Made by a program: the position numbers and the translations under genes. Source: Physcomitrium patens (lineage: Eukaryota; Streptophyta; Bryopsida; Funariales; Funariaceae). Taken from it: 64,000 nt of DNA. Shown here piece by piece: positions 60,225 to 64,000 of this stretch (position 1 is the first letter of the stretch; each line of letters starts with the position of its first letter). Location: the NCBI RefSeq assembly GCF_000002425.4, contig NC_037257.1, forward strand, positions 9,055,524-9,119,523, written 5' to 3'. Under the pieces are notes generated by a model, which made no database searches, had not been told where the DNA came from, and worked only from the letters and a program-made list of their open reading frames with translations.

Positions 60225-63120
60225 AATATTAAGATCAACTACAAGATCCATGAGAAAGAACTTCTTGCAATCATGGATTTGTTTCTAGAATGGTACCATT
60301 ATCTAATAGGTACTCTTAATCTAATCACTGTATATACAAATGATAAGAATCTTAAGTATTTTATGTCAACACCTATTTTGATTCATTGCCAAGTTTGTTG
60401 GAGCACGCCTTTATTAAGATTTGAATTCAAGATCATTTGCTAAGTAAAAAAATATTAAGATTTATCAAATGCACTCTCTAGGCAAATCTCACCTTATATT
60501 AAAGAAAAAAATGTTGTATTTGATTAACAATAAATAATTTTTTTCAAGCCAAAGCATCTTCAATTTTAAATAATAAAATCAATATCAATTGTTGATTCAA
60601 CTTTCATTAAACAAGTTTAGTCAAATATGTCTTTTGATCCTCTTATTTGTGATATTAAAGAAAATCCTTCAAAATCTTATGATAATTTTAAGTTTGAATT
60701 CAAGAATAATCTATTATATTTTGAGAGTTCATTATATATTTTAGAAGGCGAAGCTCAATTATGTATTCTTCAAGCTTATCATGGCTTTCTAGCAGTAAGA
60801 CATTTTAGATACAATAAGACTTTGAAACTAATATCTAAAGATTTTTGGTGGCTTCAAATAAAAAAAGCAATCAAAGATTTTGTACAATCTTGTAATGTTT
60901 ACTCAAGATGAAAAACTCCTCATCATCAACCTTACAGACTTCTTCAACCATTATCTATTTCAGAATAACCATGGTCTTCTATTTCTATGGAATTTATTAT
61001 GGATCTTCTAGTTTCAAGTTCTTATGACTTTATATTTGTGATAGTAGATTGTTTCACTTAGATGGCACATTTTGTACTATGTATAAATTCTATTATAGGT
61101 GAAGAAATAGTTAAGCTTTGCTTTAATAATATCTATCGCTATTATGGATTATCTACAAATATTATATCAAATAAGAAAACTCAATTTATATCAAGATTTT
61201 AGAGAATGCTTTTTAAGATTCTAAAGATAGATATAAAACTATCTTTTACTTTTCATTCTCAAATCAATGGACAAATAATGTATATAATTAAGTTTTGGAA
61301 CAATATTTAACATATACCATCAACTACTAATAAGATAATTAGATAATTTTTTTGCCATTAGTAAAATTTACTTATAATAACATGATATATTTTTCTACAT
61401 AATTAGCACTTTTTTTGATAATTACAATTATCATCTATGACTTGTTATTTTTTACTTTTTAAAATTTGATGATCTTTTAGCAAAATATTTAAAAAATCAT
61501 TTATGTGAACTATATATAACAATGAAGGTGTGACCAAAAAAAGCTCAAGAACAACAAAAGAAGAATAAAAATGCCTATTGCAAGGAACAACCTTATTTCC
61601 ATATTGGTGATAAGATATGGTTACTTTGTCATAATATTAAAACTATTTGTTCTTGTGACAAGTTGGATTATCATAGATTTGAACCATTTTTTATTTGTGA
61701 ATAAATCAATCCAATTGCTTATTGATTATATCTACTAGAATCAATAAAAATCCATCTTTTATTTTATGTGTCTCTTTTAGAGTCATATAAATTAGTGAAT
61801 ATCTCAAAAAAAAAGACAAATACCATTGACTCTTATAGAAGTAGGTAATAATGAAGAATTCAAACTAAAAGAAGTCTTAGATTTAAGGCAGCACTGACAT
61901 AAGTTGGAGTATCTTATTCATTAGTGTCGATACAATATTTATGAATATACATAAGAGGCAACAAAAAATGTTATAAATGCAATAGAGAAGGTCAAAGCTT
62001 TTCATCAATAACATTTATCAAAACCAAGATGAAAAATAACAAATCTTTGCCATAAAAAGAATACAATTTAGAAAATATTGCATTCTATGTTCTATTCTTA
62101 TTTGTAATTTCTATATAATTGTGGCATTAAGGAGATAAAAAATCAATAGCCAGAAAATTCAACTAAAAAGCCATTATTTATTAACTTATCAAAAGAAATA
62201 TTGCAATTATGACAACTTTGAAGATAATGTAATAGAAATGAAGATCTTCAAGAATGTCATATTTTTCTTTGAATAGATGGCAAGATACAATGCTTTTGAT
62301 ATTATGACTTGCAAACAAAGTCTTGATGTTTGGTGATTTTATTGGAGGTAGTAATGACTTTTGATGGTGTTAAAAATGTTTTGTTTGAAGAAAGTTATAA
62401 AGATCTTAACAATAATCAAATAATAGGAAGGACTTTCCACCATAGAATGGAACATTATTGATAATTAAGAAGACCTATCAACTATATTCAAAGAAAATAA
62501 AGATCAGAATATATAATAAATATAATTTACCACATCTTAAACTTCCTCAACATGTAATCAGTACTCTTCATGGAACTTGTCTTTAGAAGATGAGGTAATG
62601 TCAAAAATATATATTATTTTAATTATTATTTAGATAATATAAATAGATAGAAATAGATAAAAATAGATTAATTTCATAATATCTTTTAGAAAAGCTCCTT
62701 ATAAGCTTCATAGATGTTGCTTTGACTTTACATGTATTTTTAGTTGATTAATAGGTTAGAAACTTGGTTGAGAAGTTAATTATATGCTACATGTATTGAT
62801 AGCTTGTAGAACAACTTAACTATGTGACATCTATATAAAGAACTTATCTTGCAAATTAAAATATGTGTTGTATAAAGTCAACACGTTTTGGAGGTTCTAT
62901 AAAATATCACTACATAGTTCCTTCATAGATAATATATATAGATGTAAGAGTGAATGAAAGCATTGTAAGTCTTCTTTACTTTTAAAAAATCTTTTATTAT
63001 TTTTAATCTAATTTCAAGAATCTTTAGCTTTCTGGTCTTTTGGCAATAGCCATTCCAATTTCTTTTTAATATACGTACTTCTTTATTGTCATACTTTTTT
63101 GAAAAAGTCTTTCTTGTTTA

Positions 63121-63174
63121 TTTGCTTTTATTGAGTTCTTTCATTAATAAATATTTCTTTAAAAAGCTACTTAG

Positions 63175-63215
<41 letters not shown>

Positions 63216-64000
63216 AATTTAACTTCCTAAAATTATCTATATCATATTATATTAATAAATAAAGCCTCTAGTTATTTTAACAGAAGACAATTAATTCTTC
63301 TTTATCCAATAAAGCACCTTTGCTTCATATCAATTGTTCTTAAAGAAAATCAGGACTTTTTGAAAAGCTTACAAAGAGAGGAATAATTCTTCAAAATCTC
63401 AAATCAAAACATTAAATACACTATAAGAAAAGTTCCAAAAAAAACTTAAAGAACAACTAGCTCTCTCTTTATCACAAAAAACACTATAGTTCTATTCTAA
63501 TTCTTCTTAGAGTGAATGAAAGCATTGTGAAAAGCTTATAAAGAAAAGAATAACTCTTCAAAATCTCAACTTCAAATTTAAAACATACTATGAAAAAATC
63601 CTTAAGGAGAACCTTAAAAAAAAATCTAAAGAAAAACTTTGAAGAGCAATTGGCTCTCTTTTTATTCAAAATAGCACCATAGTTCTAGATTAACTACTCT
63701 TGGATTAAGTGAAAGTTTTTTGAAAAGCTTACAAAGAGAGAAAAATACCTTCTCAAAATTTCAAATCAAAATACTATATATACTATGAAAAAAACTCAAA
63801 GAGTGGTTGGCTATCCCTTAAAGGAGAGAGCTTGAGAAAAAGAAAACAAGAAAGTGGTCTAAAAGTCAATACCAGCCTATGTCACTTCACCTTAGCCCAT
63901 ATTTCTTTACTTCAACACTATACTATTCTATCTTAAGCTCAGATCAACCTATTTTGACTTATATCTATAAAAAAAATTTATTATTTTTTTTTCATTTCTT
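63121..64000. other. AT-rich end region with a tandem repeat
   Basis: Includes (TA)17 at 63177-63210 and the tandem repeat listed next. No gene recognised up to the window edge. Confidence 0.45.
63361..63840 (+). repeat. Tandem repeat, three units of about 165-195 bp
   Basis: Units begin with TGAAAAGCTTA(C/T)AAAGAGA-like sequence at 63361, 63528 and 63721. Each continues with CTTCAAAATCTCAA-like and ACTATGAAAAAA-like segments and a TTGGCTCTC-type segment. The array may extend past the clear part. It looks like a small satellite or a duplicated non-coding block. Confidence 0.65.

Larger units (their letters stand above)
55425..63120 (+). mobile_element. Old AT-decayed chromovirus fossil B
   Basis: LTR-like sequences at about 55425-55730 and 62595-63120. 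Internal traces in order: gag with a zinc-knuckle-like CLNCRKSKH (55930-56930), protease (56990-57340), RT and the start of RNase H (57500-58620), the inserted 58631-60224 repeat, the rest of RNase H (60240-60400), integrase (60620-61760, with HFRYNKTLKLISKDFWW) and chromodomain (61840-62030). It has very many breaks and is strongly AT-shifted; it is more complete in layout than fossil A and belongs to the same old family. Confidence 0.75.

Noticed and set aside
1-64000. tRNA, rRNA, CRISPR or bacterial-type operon features
   Set aside because: Looked for on both strands by eye; none seen. Introns, LTR elements and plant-type proteins argue for a nuclear plant sequence.

Overview
The window looks like nuclear DNA of a land plant, most likely a moss or other bryophyte. 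I infer this from three things: small GC-rich gene islands with short introns in a very AT-rich background; Ty3/gypsy chromoviruses of the Tcn1-like type, known from bryophytes and lycophytes; and a plant-type secreted pectin methylesterase. Nothing bacterial, and no tRNA, rRNA or CRISPR array, was seen.

Host genes are few. Positions 2-445 hold the 3' end of a GNAT-family acetyltransferase. A two-exon pectin methylesterase occurs twice, on the minus strand at 3242-4465 and on the plus strand at 39711-40934. The two copies sit in the arms of a long inverted duplication. Its core (2736-5272 against 38904-41440, 2,537 bp) looks identical wherever I compared it, and the edges are abrupt. The promoters face each other across 33.6 kb of retrotransposon-filled DNA. 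A GC-rich island at 34430-35560 looks gene-like, but I do not recognise it.

Most of the rest is a layered retrotransposon graveyard. An old LTR (minus strand, 9670-10698 continuing at 31084-31290) was split by a Tcn1-like chromovirus (minus strand, 10699-31083). That chromovirus was itself invaded by a different gypsy element with 1.3-kb LTRs (plus strand, 11179-19673) and by a second Tcn1-like chromovirus (plus strand, about 19671-25885). Further right lie a minus-strand gypsy fossil (41870-43030) and two very AT-decayed chromovirus fossils (47670-54480 and 55425-63120). Both decayed fossils contain a 1.6-1.9 kb repeat, and the first also contains a solo LTR of the younger chromovirus family.

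The most interesting material is in the younger chromovirus family. (1) The U3 part of its LTR is packed with heat-shock-element motifs just upstream of a good TATA box. (2) The bases directly after the 5' LTR are complementary to the predicted 5' end of the transcript, which is the hallmark of Tf1-type self-priming rather than tRNA priming. (3) The untranslated leader carries two or three ~104-bp units, each closed by an inverted repeat whose two arms change together between units and between copies, so a conserved fold is likely. (4) A small arginine-rich reading frame lies between pol and the 3' LTR. Together these suggest a heat-responsive, self-primed plant chromovirus with a structured leader.
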